From NCBI GenBank assembly GCA_049323655.1, contig JBMONO010000016.1, forward strand, positions 1 through 64,000: a stretch of DNA of 64,000 bases, written 5' to 3'. Below the pieces are notes generated by a model. It had not been told where the DNA came from and made no database searches. It saw nothing but the letters and a program-made list of their open reading frames with translations. Below are positions 33,948-42,462 of this stretch, piece after piece. The first letter of the stretch is position 1, and the number at the start of each line of letters is the position of its first letter. Source of the DNA: DB1 sp049323655. GTDB lineage: Bacteria > Desulfobacterota > Desulfobulbia > Desulfobulbales > SURF-16. The position numbers and the translations under genes were made by a program.

Positions 33948-35666
33948 TCAACAGGTTCCTTTCTCCCGACAGAATTCACCGTATTTCTTGTCGGTGCCAG
34001 CAATATGATCCTGCAACCATTTCTTAAGAAAGGTCATCACTTCGATCAGGTTAACCTCCTCGCCCGCGGTCATTTTCGCGACGATATCCTCAATTTTTCC
34101 GAGCAGATAGGCATGGGCCTTTTTCTGACCGTCGATCCCCGGATAGCTGATGGAGGCCATCCACCGCTCTTCATTGGCAAAATGCTGAATCGTGTAGCTG
34201 TTGAGACTTTTGAGGATAGGCAGAATCTCCGACTGTTTTTTTCGATCTTTCAGGGCAAAATGAACCTGGTTCATGTAATCAAAAATCCGGACATGCTGAC
34301 TGTTCATCTCCTCGACCAACACGTCGAGCGCCTCGTTGAAACGAATCAGCGGCCTTTTGCCGGTTCGGGTCGTTGTTCCTGCCTCTTTGGGCAAGCGGAA
34401 GAGATTGAGCGAGGTGCTGATGTCCTGACCGATACCGTCAAGTTCGCCGGCGCTGGCGCTAAGCTGGGCGGCAATATCCTTGATGGTTGAACTTTCCCGG
34501 TTGACGTCCTCGATATCCTCGGCGATACTTCGTGCCGACCGCGCCGCCTGCACGATATTTTCATTTACCTCCTGCACCGCCAGGGCCGCTTCGTTAACCG
34601 CGGTGGTCATCTCTTTGATGCCGTCGGAGGCCTGGGCGATATTGTCGGAGATGTCCCGGGTTGTCACCGCCTGTTCCTCCACCGCGGTGGCGATGGAAGA
34701 GACGATTTCGTTGATATGATTGATCACCTCGCTGATCTTGCCGATCTCTTCGATGGTGCCGCCGGTGGTATCGCGCATGGCGTTGATCTTTCTGCCGATC
34801 TCAATGGTGGCTGTACTCGTCTGGTTGGCCAGTTCCTTGACCTCGTTTGCCACCACGGCAAAGCCTTTGCCCGCCTCGCCGGCCCGGGCCGCCTCGATGG
34901 TGGCGTTGAGAGAGAGGAGCTTGGTCTGTTCGGCGATCTGTTCGATTGTGGAAATGACCTGATCGATCTCCTGGGCTGCCGCCCCAAGCGCATCCACCTT
35001 GGCAGAGGCATCATGGGCGCTCTGCACCGCCTGGCCGGCAACGGAACGCGCCTGTTCCGTGTTGCGGGCAATCTCTTCAACCGTGATATTCATTTCCCGG
35101 GTCGCCGCCGCCACGCTGGTCATGTTGTCGGCGGACTGAGCGGCATTGTCCGACACCATCTTCATATTAGTGCTGAGTTCTTCGGCAGCAGCGGAAACAG
35201 CGGTCATGTTGCTGCTCATCTCACCGGTGGCAGAGGCCACCCGGGCCGCTTTGTCGCTCATGGTGACCGCACCGCGCAGCATCTCACCGGCCACCGTGTT
35301 GAGTTCGGCCGAGGTGGTGGTCAGATCGGCGCTGTCCGTTTTGATCCCGGCGATGATTGATTGCAATTTTTTCCGCATGCCGGCAAAGGCGGCGGCCAGC
35401 GGGTCGTTTTTCCGAATCTGGTCACCTCCGCGGGTCAGATCGCCGGAAGCCATTGCATCCGCCAGCCGGGCACCATCAGCCAGCACCCCGGCAAAGAACC
35501 GCTGGCCGAGCCAACCTGTCACGCCGGCAACCAACAGAGAACAGACCAGCAGAACACCTATCTGCACGAACCAGCCGGCCAGCAAACCGGGCAGCAAAAG
35601 CCCGAAAAGACCGACGACAAAGACAACCACGGCAAGCGCCGCCACCGGCACAACACCTTTTCTCAT
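33948..35666 (-). CDS. Methyl-accepting chemotaxis protein with C-terminal bacteriohaemerythrin domain
   Basis: A 572-residue receptor. Two TM segments (about 7-27 and 32-52) with almost no periplasmic loop lead into a HAMP-like stretch and a methyl-accepting signalling domain with the hairpin tip EQTKLLSLNATIEAARAGEA. Residues 440-570 form a haemerythrin domain with ligand motifs NSQHVRIFDYMN, HFANEERWM, KKAHAYLL and LQDHIAGTDKKYGEF. One of the usual His pair (H-x3-H) appears as Gln in GQKKAH. It probably senses oxygen from the cytosolic side. No che genes are adjacent. Confidence 0.88.
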   Translation of the reverse strand: MRKGVVPVAALAVVVFVVGLFGLLLPGLLAGWFVQIGVLLVCSLLVAGVTGWLGQRFFAGVLADGARLADAMASGDLTRGGDQIRKNDPLAAAFAGMRKKLQSIIAGIKTDSADLTTTSAELNTVAGEMLRGAVTMSDKAARVASATGEMSSNMTAVSAAAEELSTNMKMVSDNAAQSADNMTSVAAATREMNITVEEIARNTEQARSVAGQAVQSAHDASAKVDALGAAAQEIDQVISTIEQIAEQTKLLSLNATIEAARAGEAGKGFAVVANEVKELANQTSTATIEIGRKINAMRDTTGGTIEEIGKISEVINHINEIVSSIATAVEEQAVTTRDISDNIAQASDGIKEMTTAVNEAALAVQEVNENIVQAARSARSIAEDIEDVNRESSTIKDIAAQLSASAGELDGIGQDISTSLNLFRLPKEAGTTTRTGKRPLIRFNEALDVLVEEMNSQHVRIFDYMNQVHFALKDRKKQSEILPILKSLNSYTIQHFANEERWMASISYPGIDGQKKAHAYLLGKIEDIVAKMTAGEEVNLIEVMTFLKKWLQDHIAGTDKKYGEFCREKGTC

Positions 35667-35718
35667 GGTTCCACCATAACATGTTGTTTTTTTATCACGA
35701 ATTTCACATCATCACATC

Positions 35719-36909
35719 TCAGCCAAGTTCCCTGTTCTTTTCCGCACTTATCCCCACCTTGCCGTAATTGCTTGCTCCGCATTCGTTCTTACCGAGATCC
35801 ATAACATTGGCCTCGTCCGGCTCCACCTTCAACCAACCGCCATTGACACGGCGGATCTGGGAATAAACCCCGGGTTGCGGCCTGAGATTTGCCTCGATAA
35901 ACTCGGCGAACTTCAGCTCGTTTGGCAGATGAAAGGCGATATTGTTCTTGCGCAACTTGCCGAGACTGGCCATGAAAATGCCATTGCCGTCAGCCTCGTC
36001 CCAGGTCGTGTAATGACCGGGCAGCACCATGATATCGTCAGCTAGATCCCGAACCTTCAGGGTCAAGGTCAGATAGAGATAGCGTGACCATTCGTCGCTC
36101 TTGCCGCCAAGATCGGGCCGGCCAGCGGTGTTGATGAAGATCGTGTCGCCGCTCAGCAGGTATCGATCGTCAATGAGATAAGAGGTACTGCCCATGGTGT
36201 GACCCGGGGTGTGAATGACCCTGACTGTAGGGCCGTCGGCGCCGCAGAAAAAGAGCTGGCCATCCTCGATGGCGGTGTAGGCGAAATCGGCGCCGAGAAA
36301 ATCCTCCTGTTTGACCATGATGGTTGCCCCGGTTTTGGCGGCCAGAGCGATCGAACCGGAGATATAATCAGCCTGACGGTGGGTTTCAAAGGTCTTGACG
36401 ATGCGCGCCCCGTGCCCGGCGGCAAGGTTTATGTAAAAATCGATATTGCGGGACGGATCAAAAACCATGGCTTCAGAGTCGGCAACGAGCAGATGACTGC
36501 AGGCCGCCTTACCCGGCCGAATGATCTGGTACAATTTGTATGGGGCATCGTTGCCATTGACCAAACGGGCGGCAAGGACGTTGCCCCAGGCAACGATACC
36601 CCCGGACAGATAGCCGACATCGTCGAACCCATGGGCCACGAGTTGCTCGGCGACGTATTTGGCCGAGCCCTCCTTGGCGCAGACGATTCTGACCTTCTGA
36701 CCAGCGGGAATCAGGGCGACGCTCTCCTTGACATCCTCCATAAAGTTGAAATACGGGATGTTGATATAGGGAAAGAGGGCGGGGCCTTCCACATACCAGT
36801 TGGCGAACTCTTTTTCGTTACGCACGTCAAGCAGAATGAAATCGGGCCGCCCCGAAATCCACGAAAAAAGTTCTTCCGCCGAATAACAAAAAGGTAAAGA
36901 CGAAGTCAT
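35719..36909 (-). CDS. Rhodanese plus MBL-fold fusion, persulfide-dioxygenase-like
   Basis: A 396-residue fusion. Residues 1-115 are a rhodanese domain with the active Cys in RIVCAKEGSA. The rest is an ETHE1-like MBL domain with TPGHTMGS, SGDTIFINTAGRPDLGG and PGHYTTWDE. The usual first metal motif HxHxDH reads HRQADY here, so two metal-binding His are lost, including the one that binds iron in ETHE1. It may be a persulfide-binding or otherwise altered enzyme in sulfur metabolism. Length and fusion are otherwise like CstB-type proteins, in reverse order. Confidence 0.82.
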   Translation of the reverse strand: MTSSLPFCYSAEELFSWISGRPDFILLDVRNEKEFANWYVEGPALFPYINIPYFNFMEDVKESVALIPAGQKVRIVCAKEGSAKYVAEQLVAHGFDDVGYLSGGIVAWGNVLAARLVNGNDAPYKLYQIIRPGKAACSHLLVADSEAMVFDPSRNIDFYINLAAGHGARIVKTFETHRQADYISGSIALAAKTGATIMVKQEDFLGADFAYTAIEDGQLFFCGADGPTVRVIHTPGHTMGSTSYLIDDRYLLSGDTIFINTAGRPDLGGKSDEWSRYLYLTLTLKVRDLADDIMVLPGHYTTWDEADGNGIFMASLGKLRKNNIAFHLPNELKFAEFIEANLRPQPGVYSQIRRVNGGWLKVEPDEANVMDLGKNECGASNYGKVGISAEKNRELG

Positions 36910-37029
36910 ATATCCTCCTTAAAGGGAAATGTTCAGCAATGCCAGGGCCACCACGCCGTACGGCCAAACTGATGTTCTGCTAATAATTATCCATGCAATC
37001 AAAGATAATAACGAAAGTCAAACGGATTT

Positions 37030-37605
37030 TTATCGGCTCTTCAGCACCCCTGGCTCGACATCCTTGGGCAAACACTCGCTCAGATAACGATCCAGGCAAT
37101 GAATGCCGTCCGGGGTAAAGGGCATTCCGCTCCGCACCATCTTCCACACCGCATCAAGCGACAGGAACGCGCCCGACTCGACTTCCGATTCCTGCAGAAC
37201 AAACGGCCCATCATGACAGCAGAGAAAGACTCGCCCCCACACCCGGTTGCCCTCATCATTCCAGAAAAAATCAAACTGACTCTCCAACGGACAGCCGCTA
37301 ATACCAACCTCTTCAGCCAGTTCACGACGAGCCGCCTCCTCGTAACTCTCATTAAAACCAACCACACCGCCGGCTGCGACCTCGTAAAAGCCGGGATAGA
37401 CATCCTTGCTTTGGGTCCGTTTCTGAACAAAGAGTTCTCCTTGCTTATTGAAAAGCAGAATAAAAGTCGCCCGATGAATCAGGTTATTTCTCCGCATCTG
37501 TTGACGGGTCGCGCTGCCGATCAGCCGGTTATTCTCATCGACGATGGCGACGTTTTCATCCCGCGAATCACTTTTGTCGGGACCATCACTTCTGATAGTC
37601 ATCAT
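37030..37605 (-). CDS. Nudix hydrolase, YfcD/IDI-like
   Basis: A 191-residue Nudix protein. The Nudix box is GGVVGFNESYEEAARREL then AEEVGI (residues about 78-101), preceded by HRATFILLFNKQGELFVQKR, which is typical of the YfcD and isopentenyl-diphosphate isomerase-like group. The substrate is not predictable. Its start overlaps the 3' end of the MazG-like gene by 20 bases, so the two nucleotide-hydrolysing enzymes are likely co-translated. Confidence 0.88.
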   Translation of the reverse strand: MMTIRSDGPDKSDSRDENVAIVDENNRLIGSATRQQMRRNNLIHRATFILLFNKQGELFVQKRTQSKDVYPGFYEVAAGGVVGFNESYEEAARRELAEEVGISGCPLESQFDFFWNDEGNRVWGRVFLCCHDGPFVLQESEVESGAFLSLDAVWKMVRSGMPFTPDGIHCLDRYLSECLPKDVEPGVLKSR

Positions 37606-37930
37606 ATTTTAATGCCTTGCCGCGTACTAGTTCAGCCGGATATCTGAGCCGGTTCTTTTCGAGCTTCTTCCAGGCCGCCTCCAACGGATCAATATCAAGC
37701 CGCTCCGCCAGATTGACCAGATAAATCAATACATCGCCGATCTCCTCCGCCACTGCCTCCCTTTTTGCCGCCGACAGGTTGCGGCTCTGTTCCTCGGTCA
37801 GCCATTGAAACGGCTCCGCCAGTTCCGCACATTCCACCAACAGCGCCATGGCAAGATTTTTCGGACTGTGAAACTGCTCCCACTTTCTCTCGTCGCGGAA
37901 GGCCCGTACTTCATCCAGCAACTTTTTCAT
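37586..37930 (-). CDS. MazG-like nucleotide pyrophosphohydrolase (dCTPase type)
   Basis: A 114-residue all-alpha NTP pyrophosphatase with the EExxE...ExxD metal motifs: ECAELAEPFQWL and EEIGDVLIYLVNLAERL. It is closest to the short RS21-C6/dCTP pyrophosphatase type, which removes non-canonical or excess dNTPs. The ATG at 37930 has AAGGGG upstream. Translation is probably coupled to the Nudix gene, which supports a nucleotide-pool sanitation pair. Confidence 0.9.
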   Translation of the reverse strand: MKKLLDEVRAFRDERKWEQFHSPKNLAMALLVECAELAEPFQWLTEEQSRNLSAAKREAVAEEIGDVLIYLVNLAERLDIDPLEAAWKKLEKNRLRYPAELVRGKALKYDDYQK

Positions 37931-37986
37931 CAAAACCCCTTGTGCCGAGTTGTTTTTACCGGATATTCTGGTAATGTTTACCAGGC

Positions 37987-38550
37987 ATGGAAAAAGAAAA
38001 TTTCAATCCCTTTCTGAACCGGAATGATCGTCTCGTCCGCAATACCCTGGGCCGCGCCTTCTGCCTCACCTTGAAAAACGGCGCGCCCTTTGCCAACGAC
38101 GCCGTCAACACTGCGGCCGAACGACTCCTGACCGATGCGTCGCCGGCCCAACGTTGCTATATCTCGGAAAGAAGGCGCCGATACGCCCTCTGCCTGTCAA
38201 CAATAAACAGCCACATGATCAATGACCCGCTACGCCAGGCCTTTGTCCTTTGGGACGCGGAACTTTTCTTTGAGGTGCATGAGGTGCTTGAAAGAGTGTG
38301 GACCACAGCCACCGGCAGGGAAAAATCGGCGATGCAGGGGCTGATCCGGGCCGCCGGAGTCTACATGCTCCTGGAAGGCAACCGCCGGGAAGCGGCGCTG
38401 AAGATGGCGGCCAAGGCCGCGGCAGCCATTGCCGCCGATCACCAGGCTCTCCCCTTTTGCCCTGGGATCGCCCTGCTGCTTGCCAGACTGATTAAGCTTG
38501 ATCCCCACCCGCCGAAACTGCTGGCCGCGGAACAGAGTAGGAAGATCTGA
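37987..38550 (+). CDS. DUF309 family protein
   Basis: A 187-residue protein. The DUF309 core is LWDAELFFEVHEVLERVW, with HEVLE residues that resemble a metal site, followed by AMQGLIRAAGVYMLLEGNRR. The first 75 residues form a charged N-terminal extension not usual in the short DUF309 proteins. The function of the family is unknown. The ATG lies two codons after a short palindrome-free gap. It is divergent from the MazG-like gene and may share its promoter region. Confidence 0.85.
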   Translation: MEKENFNPFLNRNDRLVRNTLGRAFCLTLKNGAPFANDAVNTAAERLLTDASPAQRCYISERRRRYALCLSTINSHMINDPLRQAFVLWDAELFFEVHEVLERVWTTATGREKSAMQGLIRAAGVYMLLEGNRREAALKMAAKAAAAIAADHQALPFCPGIALLLARLIKLDPHPPKLLAAEQSRKI

Positions 38551-38572
38551 TCCAAGCAGCGGTTGCCAGTTG

Positions 38573-39391
38573 TCAGCCGGTCCGCCCCCCATCAACCATA
38601 TGCACGAATCGTTGAGGGAAGGGAATGGAGATTTTCTCCGCATCAAACCTCTTTTTCATCCGTTCGTTGGTATCGAAAAAGACAGGCCAGTAATCATCGG
38701 CGTTGACCCAGACGCGGACGGCAAAATTGACGCTGCTGTCGGCTAATGCAGCGACGCCGATAAAAATTTCCTGATCTTTCAAAATGCGTTCATCCTCGGT
38801 CATCACCTGATGAATCACCGTTTTTACCCGGTCGATATCTTCCTCGTAGCCGACGCCGAAAATAAAGTCGACCCGACGAGTGGGCTTGGCGGTGATGTTG
38901 ACGATATTATCACCGATAACCTTCGAGTTCGGAACAATGATTGCCTTGTTGTCCGGCGTGACAAGCATGGTGGTAAAGATCTGGATCTCCTCCACGGTGC
39001 CGGCCGTGCCGGCCGCCTCAATAAAATCTCCTTTTTTGAAGGGCCGAAAGAAGATCAGCAGGACGCCGGCAGCGAAATTAGACAATGACCCCTGCAAAGC
39101 AAGACCAATGGCCAGACCGGCAGCGCCGAGTACGGCGATAAAAGAAGTTGTCTGGATGCCGAGCTGATTGAGCGCCGCCAGGATGACAAAGGTCAGCATG
39201 CCGATATAGGCGAGGTTGCCGACAAAACGGATCAGAGTGGGATCCACTTTGGCCCGATTCATCAGCTTTTCGGCAAAACCCTGAAGGAACTTGGCGGTCC
39301 ATTTACCAATAATGTAAATGATCAGGGCGGCAATGATGTTGAGCCCATAAAACGTGACAATTTCCTGCACCTGAACCATGATATTTTCCAT
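38573..39391 (-). CDS. Small-conductance mechanosensitive channel (MscS family)
   Basis: A 272-residue inner-membrane channel of the short MscS type. Three TM helices lie at about 15-35, 55-78 and 85-108, the last with the Gly/Ala-rich pore helix AVLGAAGLAIGLALQGSLSN. The beta-domain (FKKGDFIEAAGTAGTVEEI) and the alpha/beta domain to SIPFPQRFVH follow. It protects cells on osmotic downshift. A family A repeat lies 40 bases upstream of the start. Confidence 0.95.
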   Translation of the reverse strand: MENIMVQVQEIVTFYGLNIIAALIIYIIGKWTAKFLQGFAEKLMNRAKVDPTLIRFVGNLAYIGMLTFVILAALNQLGIQTTSFIAVLGAAGLAIGLALQGSLSNFAAGVLLIFFRPFKKGDFIEAAGTAGTVEEIQIFTTMLVTPDNKAIIVPNSKVIGDNIVNITAKPTRRVDFIFGVGYEEDIDRVKTVIHQVMTEDERILKDQEIFIGVAALADSSVNFAVRVWVNADDYWPVFFDTNERMKKRFDAEKISIPFPQRFVHMVDGGRTG

Positions 39392-39430
39392 CCCAGTCCC
39401 CTTTTTCGGCCCTCACCTGCTACTACACTT

Positions 39431-39561
39431 GATGATTTCGTAACTGAAAATTAACCACAGAGCCCGCAGAGCACACAGAGGCGACTATTTATAATTAAAG
39501 ACTTTTTCTCTGTGTCCTCAGTACGCTCTGTGGTGAAAAAAGGCTTTTTACGGGTTTGTCA
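39431..39561 (+). repeat. Dispersed repeat family A, copy 3
   Basis: It starts GATGATTTCGTAACTGAA, contains TTAACCACAGAGCCCGCAGAG and CTCTGTGTCCTCAGTACGCT and CTGTGGTGAAAAAAGG, and ends CTTTTTACGGGTTTGTCA. It is in the gap between the MscS gene start and the end of the histidine kinase gene. Confidence 0.85.
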
Positions 39562-39628
39562 CACTTGTTATTCATTAAAAAAAATCTCCCTCGGAACGAA
39601 TTATTCCTCTCGGCAACCCCAAAAAAAC

Positions 39629-40885
39629 CTACTCGCGGAGCAGAGATTTGGCGAATGAAACAAAAAAGGTGATTCCGCCCCGTTTCCAGTCTGTTTCAAA
39701 CCAGACCGCGCCACCATGCTGCGCCGCGATCTCCTTGACAATGGCCAGACCTAGACCACAACCTTCAACACCGGAGGAAGTTTTTTTCCGTTTGAACATG
39801 CCGAAAATCCCCTTGGAATCTTCCTGTTCAAGTCCGACGCCGTCGTCCCGCACATAAAGGATATAATGGGAAGAGGTTTCCTGACAACCCAGCTCAATTT
39901 CACTGAGTTTGTCCCCCCCGTACTTCAGAGAATTATCAATACAGTTACGCAGAACCCGCAACAGAGAAAGGCGGTCAGCGACAATATCAGGCGGATCTTC
40001 CGGGGCAATCCAGCTGATCCGACGGAGTTCAAGTGGCAGGGAAAACTCCTCGCGGATGATGGCAAAGGTCTCGGCCAGTGACAATTTTTGCAGAAAAAGA
40101 GGAACCTCACGGGCGGCGATAAAGAGATTAATCTTATCAACCAGGGCAGCGATCTGCTCGGCGGAACGGACGATCTGCTCGCAAAAGGCGGTGCCTTTCT
40201 GATTGAGAGACTCCCCGTATCTGTCCTTGAGTTTCTGGGCCAGGCCATGGATGGAGATAGCAGGATTTTTCAGATCATGCACCACCGAATAGGCAAACTG
40301 CTTGACCTTTTGCGAACTGGCGTGCAGCTCTTCTTCCGCTTTCTTACGGTCTGAAATATCGTAATGGGTACCGACAAAGCGCAGTGGTCGGCCAGCCTCA
40401 TCCCACTCCACCACCTTGCCCCGCGCCAGCACCCATTGCCACTCCCCGGCTTTATTGCGCATGCGGAATTCCGCCACATAACGGGAGGTAATACCATTAA
40501 AATGATCCTGGATAGCGGCCAGCGCTCTTTTCTTGTCATCCGGATGAAGCAAATCATCCCACCTGATCTTCTTTTCCCGAACTTCCTGAGCGCTGTAACC
40601 GAGCATCCGCGCCCAATTCTCACCATAATAGACCTCGCCGGTGACAACATTGCGGTCCCACACCCCGTCCGAGGTGGCATCAAGTATCAGCCGGAAGAAT
40701 CGCTCCCGGTCGCGCAGGGCCTGCTCAGCGTTCTTCCGCAAAGCAATTTCCCGATCGAGCCGGGCTTTCATCTCGGCAAGCGCTTCAGTCAGGCCGTGAA
40801 TACTCTTCTCAGTATCATGCGACTGACGGTCAGTATTTTTTTTCTCCGGAAATTGATTGCCAGCGGTGTTCGGCGGATTGCTCAC
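39629..40885 (-). CDS. PAS-domain sensor histidine kinase
   Basis: A 418-residue soluble kinase. A coiled-coil (residues 25-65) leads to a PAS domain with PAC motif (about 65-190), a HisKA-like dimerisation helix with the phospho-His in VVHDLKNPAISIHG, and a HATPase domain with N box NCIDNSLKYGG, G1 DDGVGLEQED and G2 GCGLGLAIV. No TM segment, so it senses in the cytosol. No response regulator is adjacent. Candidate partners in the window are the orphan receivers at 18333 and 63023, but nothing links them directly. Confidence 0.88.
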   Translation of the reverse strand: MSNPPNTAGNQFPEKKNTDRQSHDTEKSIHGLTEALAEMKARLDREIALRKNAEQALRDRERFFRLILDATSDGVWDRNVVTGEVYYGENWARMLGYSAQEVREKKIRWDDLLHPDDKKRALAAIQDHFNGITSRYVAEFRMRNKAGEWQWVLARGKVVEWDEAGRPLRFVGTHYDISDRKKAEEELHASSQKVKQFAYSVVHDLKNPAISIHGLAQKLKDRYGESLNQKGTAFCEQIVRSAEQIAALVDKINLFIAAREVPLFLQKLSLAETFAIIREEFSLPLELRRISWIAPEDPPDIVADRLSLLRVLRNCIDNSLKYGGDKLSEIELGCQETSSHYILYVRDDGVGLEQEDSKGIFGMFKRKKTSSGVEGCGLGLAIVKEIAAQHGGAVWFETDWKRGGITFFVSFAKSLLRE

Positions 40886-41016
40886 AGCTACTCACTCGGT
40901 CTCAATCGTGATTGGCAAGAAGGCAATATCATCTACCTTACGTCGATCAACTGGCAGGAGTCAATTGAAACCGCACCAAAAAAGACTTTTTCTTTTTTCG
41001 CTCAGCCATTATGGTT

Positions 41017-41149
41017 GATGGTCTCGTAAAAAGTGCAAATTAACCACAGAGATCGCAGAGCGCACAGAGGTAAATAATTGTAATTAAAGATTTTTTCTCT
41101 GCGTCCTCATGCGCTCTGTGGTGAAAAAAGACTTTTTACGGGTTTGTCA
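41017..41149 (+). repeat. Dispersed repeat family A, copy 4
   Basis: It starts GATGGTCTCGTAAAAAGTG and ends CTTTTTACGGGTTTGTCA, with AACCACAGAGATCGCAGAG and CTCTGTGGTGAAAAAAG arms. It lies in the 333-base gap 40886-41218, which otherwise holds only the terminator at 41168 and AT-rich sequence upstream of the kinase start. Confidence 0.85.
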
Positions 41150-41167
41150 TGGTTTACCGATCGCAAC

Positions 41168-41195
41168 AAAAAACCCGCGGTAACGCGGGTTTTTT
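41168..41195 (-). terminator. Rho-independent terminator after hsp20
   Basis: AAAAAACCCGCG, loop GTAA, CGCGGGTTTTTT: a perfect 12-bp stem with T tracts in both directions. It starts 24 bases after the hsp20 stop codon on the minus strand and would also insulate the repeat and kinase region. Confidence 0.9.
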
Positions 41196-41218
41196 CACAT
41201 CGCCGGAAAGCACGTTTT

Positions 41219-41677
41219 TCAATGAATCGCAATGTGAGCGATCTGCTTTTTCGCCTCCTCGGATTTGGGCAGAGTAACGGTCAGTACACCATCTTTGAAG
41301 GAGGCCTCGATTTTGTCACTCTTGACCTCAACGGGCAGACGCATGGCCCGGTAAAACGAGCCGTAACGACGCTCCATCCGATGAACATGTTTCTTGCTTT
41401 CCCGATGCTCCTCTTTCCTTTCACCCTTGATGACCAGGACATCGCCTTCGAAGGAGATTTCGATATCCTTCTTGTCCAGGCCGGGAAGATCGGCGACAAC
41501 CTCGATGGCGTCGTTTGTTTCACTGACATCGAGACGCGGGGACCAACTTTTCTCAACATCCGTCAGTACTTCATCAAACAACGAGCCTTTCCACATTCGC
41601 CGGAACGCATCCTCCATCTCTTCGAAGACATCCGGGACATCGTGCTGACGACGCCGAAACGGAATCAGATCGAACAT
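41219..41677 (-). CDS. Hsp20/alpha-crystallin small heat-shock protein
   Basis: A 152-residue ATP-independent chaperone. The alpha-crystallin domain has LDVSETNDAIEVVADLPGLD, then DIEISFEGDVLVIKGER, and ends with DGVLTVTLPKSEE. The C-terminal IXI motif is AHIAIH. AGGAGGTG lies eight bases before the ATG at 41677, so the long upstream frame overlapping aat is rejected. A strong terminator follows. Confidence 0.93.
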   Translation of the reverse strand: MFDLIPFRRRQHDVPDVFEEMEDAFRRMWKGSLFDEVLTDVEKSWSPRLDVSETNDAIEVVADLPGLDKKDIEISFEGDVLVIKGERKEEHRESKKHVHRMERRYGSFYRAMRLPVEVKSDKIEASFKDGVLTVTLPKSEEAKKQIAHIAIH

Positions 41678-41763
41678 GAAGCAACACCTCCTTTTCGGAA
41701 ACATTTTTTTGGCCCGCCCTGCTGCCTCCTTCTGATAAAAAAATAATTCTCCCAGCCCTCTTG

Positions 41764-42462
41764 TCAAGCACGGGACCGGACCGCAATTTCCGACCAGGAT
41801 CCCGGCCGCCCTGGTACGGCAACAGCACGTTCGAGGCGGGCATAGAACTCGTGGCCAGCAATCTCCCGGGCGCCGAGACGGATCAGATGGCCAGTCGTCA
41901 TCTGGCAATCAATGAGATCAAACTCCCACTGTCGTAACAGGCCAACAAGGTGGGCCAAAGCCACCTTGGAACTGTTGGAGACCCGTGAAAACATCGATTC
42001 GCCGAAAAAGATCCGGCCAAGCGCCACCCCATACAGTCCGCCGACCAGCTCTTTTCCCTCCCAGCACTCGACGGAATGGGCGTGTCCCGCCTGATGCAAG
42101 CGGATATAGGCATCCTGCATCTCCGGCACCAGCCAGGTTCCCTGCTCCTTGCCCGGCCGCGGGAGTGAACAGGCATGAATGACCGCGGCAAAGGCGGTGT
42201 CGAAGCTCACCCGGAACACTCCCTGACGAATGATGCGAGCCATTCGCCGCGACAGATGAAATGCAGCTGGTTCGAGAATCAACCGCGGATCAGGCGCCCA
42301 CCAGAGAATAGGGTCCTCCTCGCCGTACCAGGGGAAAATCCCCTGGGAATAGGCCAGCAGCAGCCGTTCAACGGAGAGATCGCCGCCCACCGCCAGCAGA
42401 CCGTCCTCCCGGGCGAGATAGGGGGGTGGGAAGATGAGGTCATCGGTCAGCCCGAAGATCAT
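41764..42462 (-). CDS. aat: Leucyl/phenylalanyl-tRNA-protein transferase
   Basis: A 232-residue enzyme that adds Leu or Phe to N-terminal Arg or Lys for the N-end rule. Signature segments are FPPPYLAREDGLLAVGGDLS, YSQGIFPWY, WWAPDPR, SVECWEGKELVGGLYGVALG, FFGESMFSR and LIDCQM. The ATG overlaps the hypB stop by four bases (ATGA), so it is the last gene of the hydrogenase-hyp run, although its function is unrelated. Confidence 0.95.
   Translation of the reverse strand: MIFGLTDDLIFPPPYLAREDGLLAVGGDLSVERLLLAYSQGIFPWYGEEDPILWWAPDPRLILEPAAFHLSRRMARIIRQGVFRVSFDTAFAAVIHACSLPRPGKEQGTWLVPEMQDAYIRLHQAGHAHSVECWEGKELVGGLYGVALGRIFFGESMFSRVSNSSKVALAHLVGLLRQWEFDLIDCQMTTGHLIRLGAREIAGHEFYARLERAVAVPGRPGSWSEIAVRSRA

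Noticed and set aside
33240..34003. Minus-strand frames across the gap before the chemoreceptor
   Set aside because: They overlap genes on both sides and show no motif; the gap may hold a decayed gene but nothing can be named.
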